A stretch of 64,000 nt of DNA from Paenibacillus sedimenti (lineage in GTDB: Bacteria > Bacillota > Bacilli > Paenibacillales > NBRC-103111), in the NCBI RefSeq assembly GCF_014534655.1, contig NZ_JACVVD010000004.1, positions 434,001-498,000 of the forward strand, given 5' to 3'. A program made the position numbers and the translations under genes. The notes below the pieces were generated by a model. It was given only the letters and a program-made list of their open reading frames with translations. It had not been told where the DNA came from and did not search any database. Of the stretch, positions 17,303 to 26,931 are shown one piece after another (positions within the stretch are counted from its first letter, which is position 1; the number at the start of each line of letters is the position of its first letter).

Positions 17303-18868
17303 ATGCAGTTCATCAAGAAAATTCTTCAGAATAACTACCGCTCAATAGACACGCAGCTTAATCAGAGTGACTTACCGGTATCAAAGCAACCCCTTGAGAA
17401 ATCACTGGAACTTAACATCGCTAAGATCAAGCTAGCCTTTGGTCATAGTAAGGATATCATCACACAAACCATACTTCTTAAAGAAACAAGCACGATTCAA
17501 ATTGGATTCATTTACATAAATGGACTGATTAGTCCCATATCTATTCAAGCCCTCATCACAGAAAATCTTAAAGTTGATTCATGTGAGTTCACACTGAACG
17601 CTTTAAGAAATTCAATGAGCACTCTCGGACAAGTTCGCGATATCTCCGATTTTGATACCTTATATCAATCTGTCTTATCCGGATTCACGGTTATATTAGT
17701 GGACGGATATGCTCAAGGGTTCGCAGCGAATACACAGGGCGGGGAACATCGGTCCGTAGAAGAACCATCCACACAATCGGTCGTAAGGGGCCCCCGTGAG
17801 GGATTTACTGAGCAAATCAGCACCAATGCCGCACTCATCAGACGCAAAATCAAAGATGCTAACCTATGGATGGAATCCATGACAATCGGTCGTGTAAGCA
17901 AAACGGAAGTCGCCATTATGTATATAAACGGAATCGTTAATGACAAGTTAGTGGCGGAAGCAAGAATTCGGCTCGGACGTATCGATATCGATGCCATTTT
18001 TGAAAGCGGCAGTATCGAAGAGCTGATCCAAGACGAGACCTTCACTCCTTTCCCCACCTTATATAATACGGAACGGCCCGATGTAATCGCGGCAGGTTTA
18101 ATGGAAGGGCGTGTAGCTATTCTTGTTGACGGCACTCCCTTTGTGCTTATGGCGCCTGCACTCTTTACCCAATTTTATCAATCTGCAGAAGATTATTACC
18201 AACGGGCAGATTTTTCAACGCTCCTGCGGTTTCTCCGTTACGTCTGCTTTTTCATTTCTTTGCTGGCTCCGTCTCTATACATTGCCATCACTACCTTTCA
18301 CCAGGAACTGCTGCCCTCTTCTCTTCTGATCAGTTTAGCCGCTCAGAGAGAAGGGATTCCATTCCCGGCTTTTATCGAAGCAGTCGGCATGGAAATCATT
18401 TTCGAAATCCTTCGGGAAGCCGGTGTTCGGCTGCCAAAGACAGTCGGACAAGCGGTCTCCATTGTAGGCGCTTTGGTCATCGGCCAAGCCGCTGTAGAAG
18501 CGGGTTTGGTATCTCCTGCGATGGTTATTGTAGTGGCCATAACTGCCATTGCCAATTTTGTAATCCCCTCATTCAATATGGCTATTACGATTCGGATTTT
18601 GAGATTTGCTTTGATGATAATCGCTGCTTCCTTTGGGTTATATGGCATTACAGTGGGGCTTATCGCGATCGTTCTTCATTTATGCAGTTTAAGGTCTTTT
18701 GGAATTCCGTACATGGCTCCAATGGCACCATTTATTTTAGCGGATCAGAAAGATACGATTTTTCGTTTGCCGCAGTGGGCATTATTTGCAAGGCCTCGCC
18801 TTATTAGTCAAAAAAATAACATCCGAGAGAACAATGCTCCTACGAATAAACCTGAACCTCGATCCTAG
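17303..18868 (+). CDS. Spore germination protein GerAA
   Basis: 521 residues: a soluble N-terminal half (about 1-285) with 'IGFIYINGLI' and 'VAIMYINGIVNDKL' strands and 'VAILVDGTPFVLMAP', then a membrane domain with about five helices and the conserved 'LLISLAAQREGIPFPAFIE' motif. GerA/SpoVAF family proteins form the oligomeric ion-conducting part of the germinant receptor. The start has AAAGGTGG at good spacing, 26 bases after gerAB. A low-complexity linker around residues 145-175 is typical. Confidence 0.94.
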   Translation: MQFIKKILQNNYRSIDTQLNQSDLPVSKQPLEKSLELNIAKIKLAFGHSKDIITQTILLKETSTIQIGFIYINGLISPISIQALITENLKVDSCEFTLNALRNSMSTLGQVRDISDFDTLYQSVLSGFTVILVDGYAQGFAANTQGGEHRSVEEPSTQSVVRGPREGFTEQISTNAALIRRKIKDANLWMESMTIGRVSKTEVAIMYINGIVNDKLVAEARIRLGRIDIDAIFESGSIEELIQDETFTPFPTLYNTERPDVIAAGLMEGRVAILVDGTPFVLMAPALFTQFYQSAEDYYQRADFSTLLRFLRYVCFFISLLAPSLYIAITTFHQELLPSSLLISLAAQREGIPFPAFIEAVGMEIIFEILREAGVRLPKTVGQAVSIVGALVIGQAAVEAGLVSPAMVIVVAITAIANFVIPSFNMAITIRILRFALMIIAASFGLYGITVGLIAIVLHLCSLRSFGIPYMAPMAPFILADQKDTIFRLPQWALFARPRLISQKNNIRENNAPTNKPEPRS

Positions 18869-18886
18869 ATAAAGGAGTCATCGGTC

Positions 18887-20074
18887 ATGCGAAGATGTTT
18901 AATGCTGTTCATCGTCCTTGGATTCCTCACGGGATGCTGGAGCCGGCGCGAACTGAATGATCTCGCCATTTCAGTTGGTATGGGATTCGATAAAAAAGGC
19001 GATCAAGTACAGGTGACGGTTCAAATAGTGAACCCTGGTGAAGTGGCTTCCAAAATGGGCGGGGCTGGACAAACTACACCAGTAAGCACCTTTCAAGCTA
19101 CATCCCAAACCATTTTTGAAGCATTAAGGAAAATTGCCACGCAAAGTCCAAGAAAAGTGTATTCTGCTCATCTTCGGATTCTTGTCATCAGCGAAGAACT
19201 GGCAAGAGAAGGAATTACGCCGATTCTGGATGGTATATCAAGAAATCATGAAATGCGAACTGATTTCTATGTAGTGGTTGCAAGAGGAACAACGGCAGAG
19301 AATGTATTAAATATTCTTACACCTATCGAAAAAATCCCATCGAATAAAATGTATTCTACTTTAGAGATGTCCGAAAAGATTTGGGCGCCTACGGTAAAAG
19401 TAAAATTAAACACATTAATTTCCGATCTGCAAACAGAAGGAAAAGATCCTGTAATAACAGGCATACAAATTATAGGCGATCCGACTAAAGGTAATCTAAG
19501 AAGTAATGTGACCCAAATAGACCCTAAGGCAATATTGCGATATTCTGGCGTAGCCCTTTTTAAGAAAGACAAACTTGTCGGTTGGCTTAATGAACAAGAA
19601 AGCAAAGGATACAATTATATTATTGATAATGTTAAAAGCACGATCGGACATACGGCTTGTCCATCAGGCGGAATAATGGCTCTGGAAGTTGTACGGTCAA
19701 AAACGAGAATGAAAGGCAAAGTGAATAACGGCAACCCGGAAATCTTTGTCGATGTTTTTTTAGAGGAAAATGTGGGTGAAGTCCAATGCGAAATCGATTT
19801 AATCGATCCAAAGAGCATCAAGGAACTCGAGAAATCAGCGCAAAAGGCAGTACATGCCATCATAGATTCTGCCATTCAAAAAGCAAAAAAAAATAATGTC
19901 GATATTTTCGGCTTTGGTGAAGCCATTTACCGAGCAGATCCTAAATATTGGAACAAAAATAAAGACAATTGGAAGGAACAATTTCATGATTTACCTGTCC
20001 ATGTAAATGCAGAAGTGAAAATTCGCCGTTTGGGTACCGTAAGCGACTCTCTGGTAGAAGAAATAAAGGAATGA
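18887..20074 (+). CDS. Spore germination lipoprotein GerAC
   Basis: 395 residues with lipobox FLTGC (Cys17) followed by 'WSRRELNDLAISVGMGFDK', the hallmark of Ger(x)C proteins. Three-domain architecture expected; the C-terminal 'FGFGEAIYRADPKYWNK' is also conserved. It is anchored on the outer face of the inner spore membrane and is needed for receptor function. TAAAGGAGT precedes the ATG and it starts 18 bases after gerAA, so the three genes are cotranscribed. Confidence 0.95.
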   Translation: MRRCLMLFIVLGFLTGCWSRRELNDLAISVGMGFDKKGDQVQVTVQIVNPGEVASKMGGAGQTTPVSTFQATSQTIFEALRKIATQSPRKVYSAHLRILVISEELAREGITPILDGISRNHEMRTDFYVVVARGTTAENVLNILTPIEKIPSNKMYSTLEMSEKIWAPTVKVKLNTLISDLQTEGKDPVITGIQIIGDPTKGNLRSNVTQIDPKAILRYSGVALFKKDKLVGWLNEQESKGYNYIIDNVKSTIGHTACPSGGIMALEVVRSKTRMKGKVNNGNPEIFVDVFLEENVGEVQCEIDLIDPKSIKELEKSAQKAVHAIIDSAIQKAKKNNVDIFGFGEAIYRADPKYWNKNKDNWKEQFHDLPVHVNAEVKIRRLGTVSDSLVEEIKE

Positions 20075-20105
20075 GCGAAGTAAAGACCGTGAGGGAGGTA
20101 AGAAG

Positions 20106-20567
20106 ATAGAACATGGCATTATCGGTATCCGGCAATTTACCATAATTGTCACTCTATTTACAGTAGGAAGCGCCATTTTAATTACCCCCTCCGCTCTCGC
20201 AATAGAAGCCAAACAGAATGCATGGATAGCCGCAATTTTGGGCGTATGCACGGGATTGCTGACGGTCTATTTATACCGTGCATTGACAAAGCAATTTCCT
20301 AACCAAACCTTGGTGGAGATGTGTGAAGCTGTATTTGGCTTTTTTTATGCTTCAACTCTCAGTTTCGCTCAAATCATGAAAATGAAAGAAGCTCGTCCTT
20401 TACATTTTCCGTTAGCAATGATTCTCATTGTTTTATCCATTATTTCATACCCGAATGCAAGCTATTTTCTTAATTTCGTTTCAAAAATTTGGTTTCCCTA
20501 TGCCCTAACATTCGGTTTTCTACTACCTGTATGTATGATTGGCGTAGCCGTTATTCGAAAAATTTGA
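20106..20567 (+). pseudogene. Second gerAB, internally deleted and lacking a normal start
   Basis: In-frame 153 codons whose first 75 match the N-terminus of the intact GerAB upstream (IRQFTIIVTLFTVGSAIL) up to 'EAVFG', and whose last 75 match its C-terminus from 'LSFAQIMKMKEARPL' on. About 210 internal residues (helices 3-8) are missing in an in-frame deletion. GGGAGG is present, but the codon at the expected start is ATA (20106), not ATG; the first good start inside is ATG/TTG too far in. Probably a dead paralogue at the 3' end of the operon. Alternatively a translated short form, though that is unlikely. Confidence 0.8.
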
Positions 20568-20568
20568 T

Positions 20569-20602
20569 AAAAGGCTGCCGTTGCTGTGGCAGCCTTTTAT
20601 TT
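20569..20602. terminator. Bidirectional terminator of germination and ABC operons
   Basis: AAAAGGCTGCC-N8-GGCAGCCTTTTATTTT; T-rich on both strands, ending the ger operon and the convergent ABC exporter genes. Confidence 0.88.
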
Positions 20603-22350
20603 TACACCTCTAATGCCCGCTCCCTTGTTTGCAGCTGATACATCTTGTAGTATCTACCTTCAAGCGCCATAAGCGTATCATGATTACCCCGTTCGACAAT
20701 TTCACCGCGATGCAGCACCAAGATTTGGTCGGCATCACGAATCGTAGATAGTCTATGCGCTATGACTAGCGTAGTTCGGCCTTCGCTGACGACCTTCAGC
20801 GCTTTTTGGATTAACCCCTCGGTTTCGCTGTCAATGCTGGCTGTCGCTTCATCCAGGATGAGAATAGAAGGATCGAACGCCAGCGCTCTGGCAAACGAAA
20901 TGAGCTGCCTTTGCCCGGATGACAGCGTGCTTCCCCGCTCTACCACCTGCTCGTCATAGCCGTTCGGCAGTTGCTCGATGAAAGGTGCTGCGCCTACATC
21001 TTTGAGCGCATTTTTTACACGATCCAGTGAAATTTCTTCGTTATAGAGGCTCACATTGAATTTAATATCACCGGCAAACAAAAACGGATCCTGTAAAACA
21101 ATGCCCATATGCTTACGGAGTTCTTGTTTGGAAAAGGTTGAAATGTCTCGTCCATCAATCGTGATTTTACCGTCATCGGGCTCATAGAACCCCAGAAGCA
21201 GGTTGATAATCGAGCTTTTACCTGAACCCGTGTGGCCGACAAGCGCCACAGTCTCCCCTTTATGCGCCTCAAAGGAAATCCGCTTCAGCACATTTTCTCC
21301 AGCTTTATATGCAAACGTCACGTCATCGAATTTCACGATACCTTCAGGGCGGCTCACATGATCCGTCTTCCCGACCTCATGGCCTTCCATATCCATGATC
21401 GCAAACACTTTATCAGCGGAAACGAACGCTCTCTGCGCATTCGTAAGCTGATCAAAAATCCCTATAATCGGCTGAAAGATCCGGCCCAAGTAATCAATAA
21501 ATGCATAAAACACGCCAAAGGATATCGCCGTTTGCAGCGACTCACGGCCAAAATACCAGATGACTAAAGCCGTCACCAAGCTGCCAATCGTTCCGACGAT
21601 ATTGCGGGAAGACAAGGAAAATATCCTGAACTGTTTGATTTGATTCACATAGCGGTCTTCATTCAATACTTCAAATTCATCAATCGTCACTTTCTCGCGG
21701 CGAAAAGCCTGGATAATCGGCATGACGACGATGGATTCGTTAATCATTGCGTTCATATCGCTGAGCCGGGCACGCATGATGGTGATGAATACCTTGGAAT
21801 ACTTCAGATGGATGATCATTATCAACACGAACAGCGGCAGAAGCAGCAGACAGAACAGCGCAAGACGCACATCCAAAATGAATAGGGCGGCGAAAATGCC
21901 CGTCAACTGTACCATGCTCACGACGAATGTCGCCATAAAGCTCATGAACAGATCGCGAACAGCTTCCGTATCATTGGCAATTCTCGATACAACCTGTCCA
22001 ATCGGCGTATTGTCAAAATAGCGCAAAGGAATCCGCTGAATGTGCCGCATCAAATCCATCCGCATGTTTTTGATGATTTGCAGCGCGGTCGATTGGAGGA
22101 TGTAGGCTTGAGTAAAGTTGCCGATACTTGCGATAAGGAGAAGTCCCATATACAGGGCAAGCAGACCTAGCACGGCAGCAAGATCCCGCGCATCGGTACT
22201 CAAGTGCTGATCAATAATGGTTTTGGTAATATATGGCCCGCCAAGTTCGGCGCCAACCGCACAACAAAGAATGAGCAGCGCGCCGATAATTCTGAATTTA
22301 TAGACGAGAGCATATGCGAATAGTCTTCTCGCCGTGGATTGTTTTGGCAT
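20602..22350 (-). CDS. ABC exporter half-transporter, catalytic subunit (YheH/BmrD-type)
   Basis: 582 residues: six membrane helices (about 1-310), then the nucleotide-binding domain with Walker A GHTGSGKSS, signature LSSGQRQ, Walker B and intact catalytic Glu in LILDEATAS, and the switch His in VIAHRLST. It follows another half-transporter by 19 bases. The pair shows the asymmetry of heterodimeric multidrug exporters: this subunit keeps the catalytic Glu while the partner has Asp. Likely exports drugs or lipids; the substrate cannot be read from sequence. Confidence 0.92.
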   Translation of the reverse strand: MPKQSTARRLFAYALVYKFRIIGALLILCCAVGAELGGPYITKTIIDQHLSTDARDLAAVLGLLALYMGLLLIASIGNFTQAYILQSTALQIIKNMRMDLMRHIQRIPLRYFDNTPIGQVVSRIANDTEAVRDLFMSFMATFVVSMVQLTGIFAALFILDVRLALFCLLLLPLFVLIMIIHLKYSKVFITIMRARLSDMNAMINESIVVMPIIQAFRREKVTIDEFEVLNEDRYVNQIKQFRIFSLSSRNIVGTIGSLVTALVIWYFGRESLQTAISFGVFYAFIDYLGRIFQPIIGIFDQLTNAQRAFVSADKVFAIMDMEGHEVGKTDHVSRPEGIVKFDDVTFAYKAGENVLKRISFEAHKGETVALVGHTGSGKSSIINLLLGFYEPDDGKITIDGRDISTFSKQELRKHMGIVLQDPFLFAGDIKFNVSLYNEEISLDRVKNALKDVGAAPFIEQLPNGYDEQVVERGSTLSSGQRQLISFARALAFDPSILILDEATASIDSETEGLIQKALKVVSEGRTTLVIAHRLSTIRDADQILVLHRGEIVERGNHDTLMALEGRYYKMYQLQTRERALEV

Positions 22351-22369
22351 TTAAGTGCTCCCTTCAACG

Positions 22370-24112
22370 TCACTCTTCCAGGCTGGCTTCCATCTGCTGG
22401 CGATCCCACTGCTGCTTGTACCAACCGCCGAACAGCATCAATTCATCATGAGTGCCTTCCTCGATAATCCGTCCGTCATCCAGCACAAGGATCCAATTCG
22501 CATGGCTGACCGCGGATAGACGGTGCGTCGTAATCAATGTCGTTTTGCCCGCTCGTTCCACGCGGATATTATGAAGAATTCGGCTCTCCGTCCGCGCATC
22601 CACCGCCGACAGCGCATCATCGAGCAGCAAAATTTCAGAGTCAATGAGCATTGCTCTTGCTATGGCCAGACGCTGCTTCTGCCCGCCGGACAGCATCACG
22701 CCGTTTTCGCCGACAATCGTACTCAGCCCCTCGGGCATTTGGGAAATATCCTGAGTAAAAGAGGCCATTTCTATGACTCTAGCAATTTCATCCGCTGATG
22801 CATTTGGCTTGCCGAGCGCGATATTGTCGCGAATCGATTTGGACAACAGCAGATGCTCCTGCGGCACGTAAGCGACCCAGCTCTTCATCTGGTCCATGGC
22901 AATTTGTTCGATAGGAACGCCTGCGACGAAAAGCATTTCTGGGTCTACCGGATACTGGCGCAGAAGCTGCTTTAGCAGCGTGCTCTTTCCGCTGCCTGTT
23001 CTGCCTACAATACCCAGCGTCTGACCTCGCTCCAAACGGAAGAAAATGTTGACGAGACTAGGATGGCTGGAGGTCGGATATGTAAAGGTTAACTTTTTCA
23101 TTTCGATCGACGTCGGGACTTTGATAGCTACCGGTGCATCTGTGTCCGTCATATCCGGTTTCTGTGTAAATGACTCTTCAAGACGATCCGCCGAAGCGCT
23201 TCCGCGCTGCAGCACATTAATAAACTCACCGAAGGAAATCATGGGCCAGATGAGCATACCCAGATAAATGTTAAAAGAAATCAATTGACCGAGCGTAATT
23301 TGATCATCAAATACAAGGTAAGAGCCGTAACCGATACCAATCGTGTAGCTTAACCCGACGATCAACGAAATGACCGGCTGAAAAAGAGCGTTTAATATGG
23401 ATACTCGTTTGTTCTTAATCATGACGTCCGAGGTCACTTTATCAAAAGCGGAAAGATCATGATTTTCCTGTACATATGAACGAATGACGCGAATGCCTGA
23501 TATCGACTCCAGCGCATGGTCGTTCATTTTGCCAAAGGACGCCTGGGCTGCGAGAAAGCGCGTCCTTACTTTTTTACCCAAGGAACTTATGGCTATGGCT
23601 AGAAAAGGCAGCGGAATCAATGCGGCTAGCATTAATTTGAAGCTGATGAAGGAAATCATCGTAATGATCACGATGGATGCTCCCACGAGCGTATTCACCA
23701 GCGTCATGACGCCATAACCGGCAGTCTGTCCGATGGCCAGAATGTCATTGGTCGCAAGCGCCATCAGCTGCCCCGTACTGTTTCGCTGAAAAAAAGCCGG
23801 TGTCATCCTGGTCAAATGCGCGAGCAGCCTTCCTCTGAGCAGCTTCTCAATCAATGCCGAGTTCCCGAATAAGGTCGTTATCCATATGTAGACCATCACA
23901 TATATAAGCAGGGAAAGGCACACAAGCAAAATCACGGTCTGACTTAAGCCTGAAGAGGTTAATCCTCCTTTTCGAATTAGATCGATTGTATTCCCGATCA
24001 TTTTGGGCGGGATCGTCGTCAGCAGACTGACGCATGCCATCAATGCGATGGCTACCGCATAACGACTCCATCTCCATTTAAAAAACCACTTGAGCCGAAT
24101 CACAAAAGACAC
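22370..24112 (-). CDS. ABC exporter half-transporter, degenerate-site subunit (YheI/BmrC-type)
   Basis: 580 residues from GTG 24112, supported by AAAGAGGTGA; a longer frame to 24145 has no ribosome-binding site. Six helices then an NBD with Walker A GRTGSGKST, signature LSGGQKQR, and Walker B LLLDDALSAVD, where the usual catalytic Glu is Asp. This change is typical for one half of heterodimeric exporters such as BmrCD. It is first in a two-gene operon. An internal 'TTHRLSAV' His loop is present. Confidence 0.92.
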   Translation of the reverse strand: MSFVIRLKWFFKWRWSRYAVAIALMACVSLLTTIPPKMIGNTIDLIRKGGLTSSGLSQTVILLVCLSLLIYVMVYIWITTLFGNSALIEKLLRGRLLAHLTRMTPAFFQRNSTGQLMALATNDILAIGQTAGYGVMTLVNTLVGASIVIITMISFISFKLMLAALIPLPFLAIAISSLGKKVRTRFLAAQASFGKMNDHALESISGIRVIRSYVQENHDLSAFDKVTSDVMIKNKRVSILNALFQPVISLIVGLSYTIGIGYGSYLVFDDQITLGQLISFNIYLGMLIWPMISFGEFINVLQRGSASADRLEESFTQKPDMTDTDAPVAIKVPTSIEMKKLTFTYPTSSHPSLVNIFFRLERGQTLGIVGRTGSGKSTLLKQLLRQYPVDPEMLFVAGVPIEQIAMDQMKSWVAYVPQEHLLLSKSIRDNIALGKPNASADEIARVIEMASFTQDISQMPEGLSTIVGENGVMLSGGQKQRLAIARAMLIDSEILLLDDALSAVDARTESRILHNIRVERAGKTTLITTHRLSAVSHANWILVLDDGRIIEEGTHDELMLFGGWYKQQWDRQQMEASLEE

Positions 24113-24220
24113 GTTAGTCACCTCTTTCCGTATTCCGATACACACATTGATTTTACAGTTTTATCCATGGCAAGTCTACGCGAACAGGGCGGTTCGCAGC
24201 GGAAAATATACTTATAAAAA

Positions 24221-24270
24221 AATAAGCTTAAAATTGAAGCAATGGATCGTCGCTTCAATTAAGCTTATTT
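24221..24270 (-). terminator. Terminator of the P450-ribokinase operon
   Basis: Near-perfect inverted repeat (AATAAGCTTAAAATTGAAGC ... its complement with two skipped bases) followed on the minus strand by a seven-T run. Confidence 0.9.
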
Positions 24271-24275
24271 TCGCA

Positions 24276-25199
24276 TCAGTTCCGGGCGTCAAAAAGTTCT
24301 ACTTCTTGCCGGGTCGGCAGCGAGGTTTGCGCACCGAAACGCGATACCGTGATCGCGCCTGCTTTGGTCGCAAATTCAATGGACTGCTCCAGCGGCAGCC
24401 CTTCTCCATGCCTCACGGCCAAGGCGGCATTGAAGGAGTCGCCTGCTGCCGTTGTATCTATTACAGGAACCCGAAATGCCGGATATGACCCGGAGCTGCC
24501 GTTAATGTGATAAGTAACGCCCTTTTCGCCTTGAGTAATGATCACGTTGGTCTTAGTCAAGCTGCAAAGCTCGCCCATAAGCTCAGACTCATCTGCAAGA
24601 TTAGTCCTGCCTGCCGTCAAAATGGCCGCTTCCGTCTCATTTGGCGTTACCAAATCAACATACTGCCAAATGTCTGAAGGAAGCTCGGCGGCAGGTGCAG
24701 GATTCAAAATGACCTTCACGCCGTGGCTTTTTGCGAGCTGTACCGCCCGCAGGACCGTCTCTAGCGGAATTTCAAGCTGTACAAGCAGAACATCTGCGTC
24801 TGCTATGACTGACTTCGCATTTTCAACATGTTCCGGCGAAACGCAAGCATTGGCTCCCGGTACGATGGTAATCCGATTTTCTCCATCTTGCACTTGTATA
24901 AGCGCCACACCGGTCGTCTGCTGCGACTCCTTAATGACATAAGAAATGCCTACTCCTTCGTGTGCAAGCTGCTCCAGCATCTGCTTCCCGAATGTATCGC
25001 CGCCCACGCAGCCAACCATCTCGACATGCGCGCCCAGCCTTGCCGCAGCTACCGCTTGATTCGCCCCTTTGCCGCCGGGAATCGTTGCAAACTCCTGACC
25101 GATGACCGTCTCGCCGGCAACGGGGATATGCTTGGATTTAACAACAAGATCTATATTAATGCTGCCAACCACGACGATTTTTGCTTTTTTATCTTGCAT
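24276..25199 (-). CDS. rbsK: Ribokinase
   Basis: 307 residues, normal for ribokinase. PfkB-family motifs: 'VVGSINIDLVV' near the N-terminus, substrate loop 'PGGKGANQAVAAARLGA' (about 42-58), 'LNPAPA', and the C-terminal anion-hole/catalytic motif DTTAAGDSFNAAL with the catalytic Asp. It phosphorylates ribose to ribose 5-phosphate. The usual rbsDACB transporter is absent; instead it starts 5 bases after the P450 gene, with a ribosome-binding site inside the P450 stop region. Another pentose or nucleoside as substrate cannot be excluded. Confidence 0.88.
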   Translation of the reverse strand: MQDKKAKIVVVGSINIDLVVKSKHIPVAGETVIGQEFATIPGGKGANQAVAAARLGAHVEMVGCVGGDTFGKQMLEQLAHEGVGISYVIKESQQTTGVALIQVQDGENRITIVPGANACVSPEHVENAKSVIADADVLLVQLEIPLETVLRAVQLAKSHGVKVILNPAPAAELPSDIWQYVDLVTPNETEAAILTAGRTNLADESELMGELCSLTKTNVIITQGEKGVTYHINGSSGSYPAFRVPVIDTTAAGDSFNAALAVRHGEGLPLEQSIEFATKAGAITVSRFGAQTSLPTRQEVELFDARN

Positions 25200-25204
25200 A
25201 ATGG

Positions 25205-26590
25205 CTATCCCTCGATTTCACCGATTCTCTTTTCCACTTGGACGTAAATTCCCTTTTGCGGTCGAAGCGTTATGGAAGGTTCAAGAATGACTTGATGTGT
25301 TTTATCCAGCACAAAATGAAACTTTTGCACAATTGCAGCAAGAAGCAAGGTAGCTTCCATCATGGCAAAGTTATTCCCGATACAGATGCGAGGCCCTGCT
25401 CCAAAAGGAAAATAAACATAGGGAGGTAAGCTTTTTTCAAATTCCTGGCTCCAACGATCAGGCATAAAAGACTTAGGATCATTGAAGTAGTCAGGATGTC
25501 TATGCATAACCCACTGACTTAAAGCGATCTCACAACCGGCCGGTAAACAGTATTCATCAATCCATACATCTTCCATTGGTTCCCGGGTGATGAGCCAGAC
25601 AGGGGGATATAATCGCATGGATTCTTTAATGATGGCTTGTGTATAACGAAGCTCTGAAATGTCTGTGAATGAAGGTGCGCGACCATCTAAAACGTTATCT
25701 AACTCTTTTACTAATCTCTCTTCCACACTCGGATGTTGAGCAAGTAGATAGAATGTCCAAGACAATAGGTTAGCCGTAGTTTCATGTCCTGCGAGAAATA
25801 ACGTCATGACTTCATCTCTTAATTGTTCATTTGACATCCCTGTTCCATCATCATCTCTTGCTAATAATAACATGGAAAGCAAATCGCCATGATCATGGTT
25901 TTCTTTTTTTCTTTGCTCAATAATGTCATAAATAATTTGATCCAGTTTATCGACACTTTTCTTTAATTTCGAATTCCCCGGCAGCGGCAAGGAGATGGGC
26001 ACCATCTCAAGCAATCGTCTGGAAACGCTCGTATACTGTTTAACGTATTCATGAAAAACTTGATCCAACGCGACTCCAACTTGGTTTGAACCTTCGTAGG
26101 CAGTGTGCAAATCAACATCGAAAAGTGCTTTGCCTACAATCTCCATCGTGCATTGCATCACATCTTCATGGATATCTCGTGTTTCACCATGCTGCCAATT
26201 CAGTAGCATTCTCTCTGTAAATTGTGTCATAATACTTGCATATTTTTCAATCCGGTGCTGATGAAATGCAGGTTGCGATAATCTCCGTTGTCTAAGCCAA
26301 AAACTGCCTTCACTCGTAACTAAACCATTTCCCAACACCATACTTAAAATACGATCGCGATGATATCCTTTGGTAAAAGTACGCTGGGTATGATTTAAAA
26401 CATATTGAATATGTTCAGGTCGGCTCAAAATATATGTATCTCTGCCTTTTTCCAAGCTAACCTTAACAACCGGACCATAGGTTTCCGCACAACTTTCAAA
26501 AAAGCGAAGCGGATTTGCACCTACATCCATCAAGTTCCCAAGAAAGGGAATGGGCTTAGGCCCAGGAACATTCGTACCTTGATTTGTCAT
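25205..26590 (-). CDS. Cytochrome P450
   Basis: 461 residues. Heme-ligand motif FPFGAGPRICIG with Cys about residue 403, ExxR motif in KESMRLYPP, and I-helix AGHETTANLLSW. The layout and 'GLVTSEGSFWLRQRRL' N-terminal segment resemble the class of bacterial P450s related to fatty-acid hydroxylases. It has no reductase fused, so it needs separate redox partners, none of which is in the window. GGGGAGA precedes the ATG. It shares a transcript with ribokinase. Two palindromes at 26707 and 26777, 117-205 bases upstream, look like MarR operators and suggest regulation by the MarR protein at 44249. Confidence 0.92.
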   Translation of the reverse strand: MTNQGTNVPGPKPIPFLGNLMDVGANPLRFFESCAETYGPVVKVSLEKGRDTYILSRPEHIQYVLNHTQRTFTKGYHRDRILSMVLGNGLVTSEGSFWLRQRRLSQPAFHQHRIEKYASIMTQFTERMLLNWQHGETRDIHEDVMQCTMEIVGKALFDVDLHTAYEGSNQVGVALDQVFHEYVKQYTSVSRRLLEMVPISLPLPGNSKLKKSVDKLDQIIYDIIEQRKKENHDHGDLLSMLLLARDDDGTGMSNEQLRDEVMTLFLAGHETTANLLSWTFYLLAQHPSVEERLVKELDNVLDGRAPSFTDISELRYTQAIIKESMRLYPPVWLITREPMEDVWIDEYCLPAGCEIALSQWVMHRHPDYFNDPKSFMPDRWSQEFEKSLPPYVYFPFGAGPRICIGNNFAMMEATLLLAAIVQKFHFVLDKTHQVILEPSITLRPQKGIYVQVEKRIGEIEG

Positions 26591-26706
26591 TCAATCTCCC
26601 CGTTTCTATTCACTTATATTGTAATGACCACTTGAAAAGTGATAAGCCATTCTACGTCCAAGTTTTCCGGGAAATTCCGTTTTTTTACCATCCAGCCCGC
26701 ACAATA

Positions 26707-26725
26707 TGATTTAGTTACTAAACTA
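26707..26725. promoter_or_regulatory. MarR-type palindrome a upstream of the P450 gene
   Basis: TGATTTA-GTTAC-TAAACTA, matching with two mismatches the consensus TAGTTTA-N5-TAAACTA that also occurs upstream of the marR gene at 44249. It also contains a tighter TTTAGT-T-ACTAAA palindrome. Confidence 0.55.
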
Positions 26726-26776
26726 TGAATGCAAAAAAAAATATTTCTACATGGGGTATTTTTTTATCCATATATT

Positions 26777-26795
26777 TAGTTTAGTTATTAAACTA
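26777..26795. promoter_or_regulatory. MarR-type palindrome b upstream of the P450 gene
   Basis: Perfect 7-bp arms TAGTTTA-GTTAT-TAAACTA. Best copy of the shared operator; lies 187 bases before the P450 start. Confidence 0.6.
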
Positions 26796-26849
26796 TAGGT
26801 TTGTCAAGACGCAAAGACTCCAGTCATCAAAGTTTATTCTTTTCTTGAA

Positions 26850-26908
26850 TTGTCTCCGGCAGACCAAAGAGATGCTAGGATCCGTAGCGAGAATATGGTT
26901 TTAGGTGA
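26850..26908. repeat. Cassette-site remnant R1 (left edge of array)
   Basis: Degenerate copy of the right half of the array repeat: TTGTCT..GGCAGACCAA, then CGTAGC-GAGAATA-GGTTTTAGGTGA in place of the GTAGC-AGGAACACGGTGTTATATGA seen in intact copies. It follows the stop of the 212-residue gene, where a complete site would be expected. Confidence 0.45.
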
Positions 26909-26931
26909 CACGCTGACTTTTTTTGAAATTG

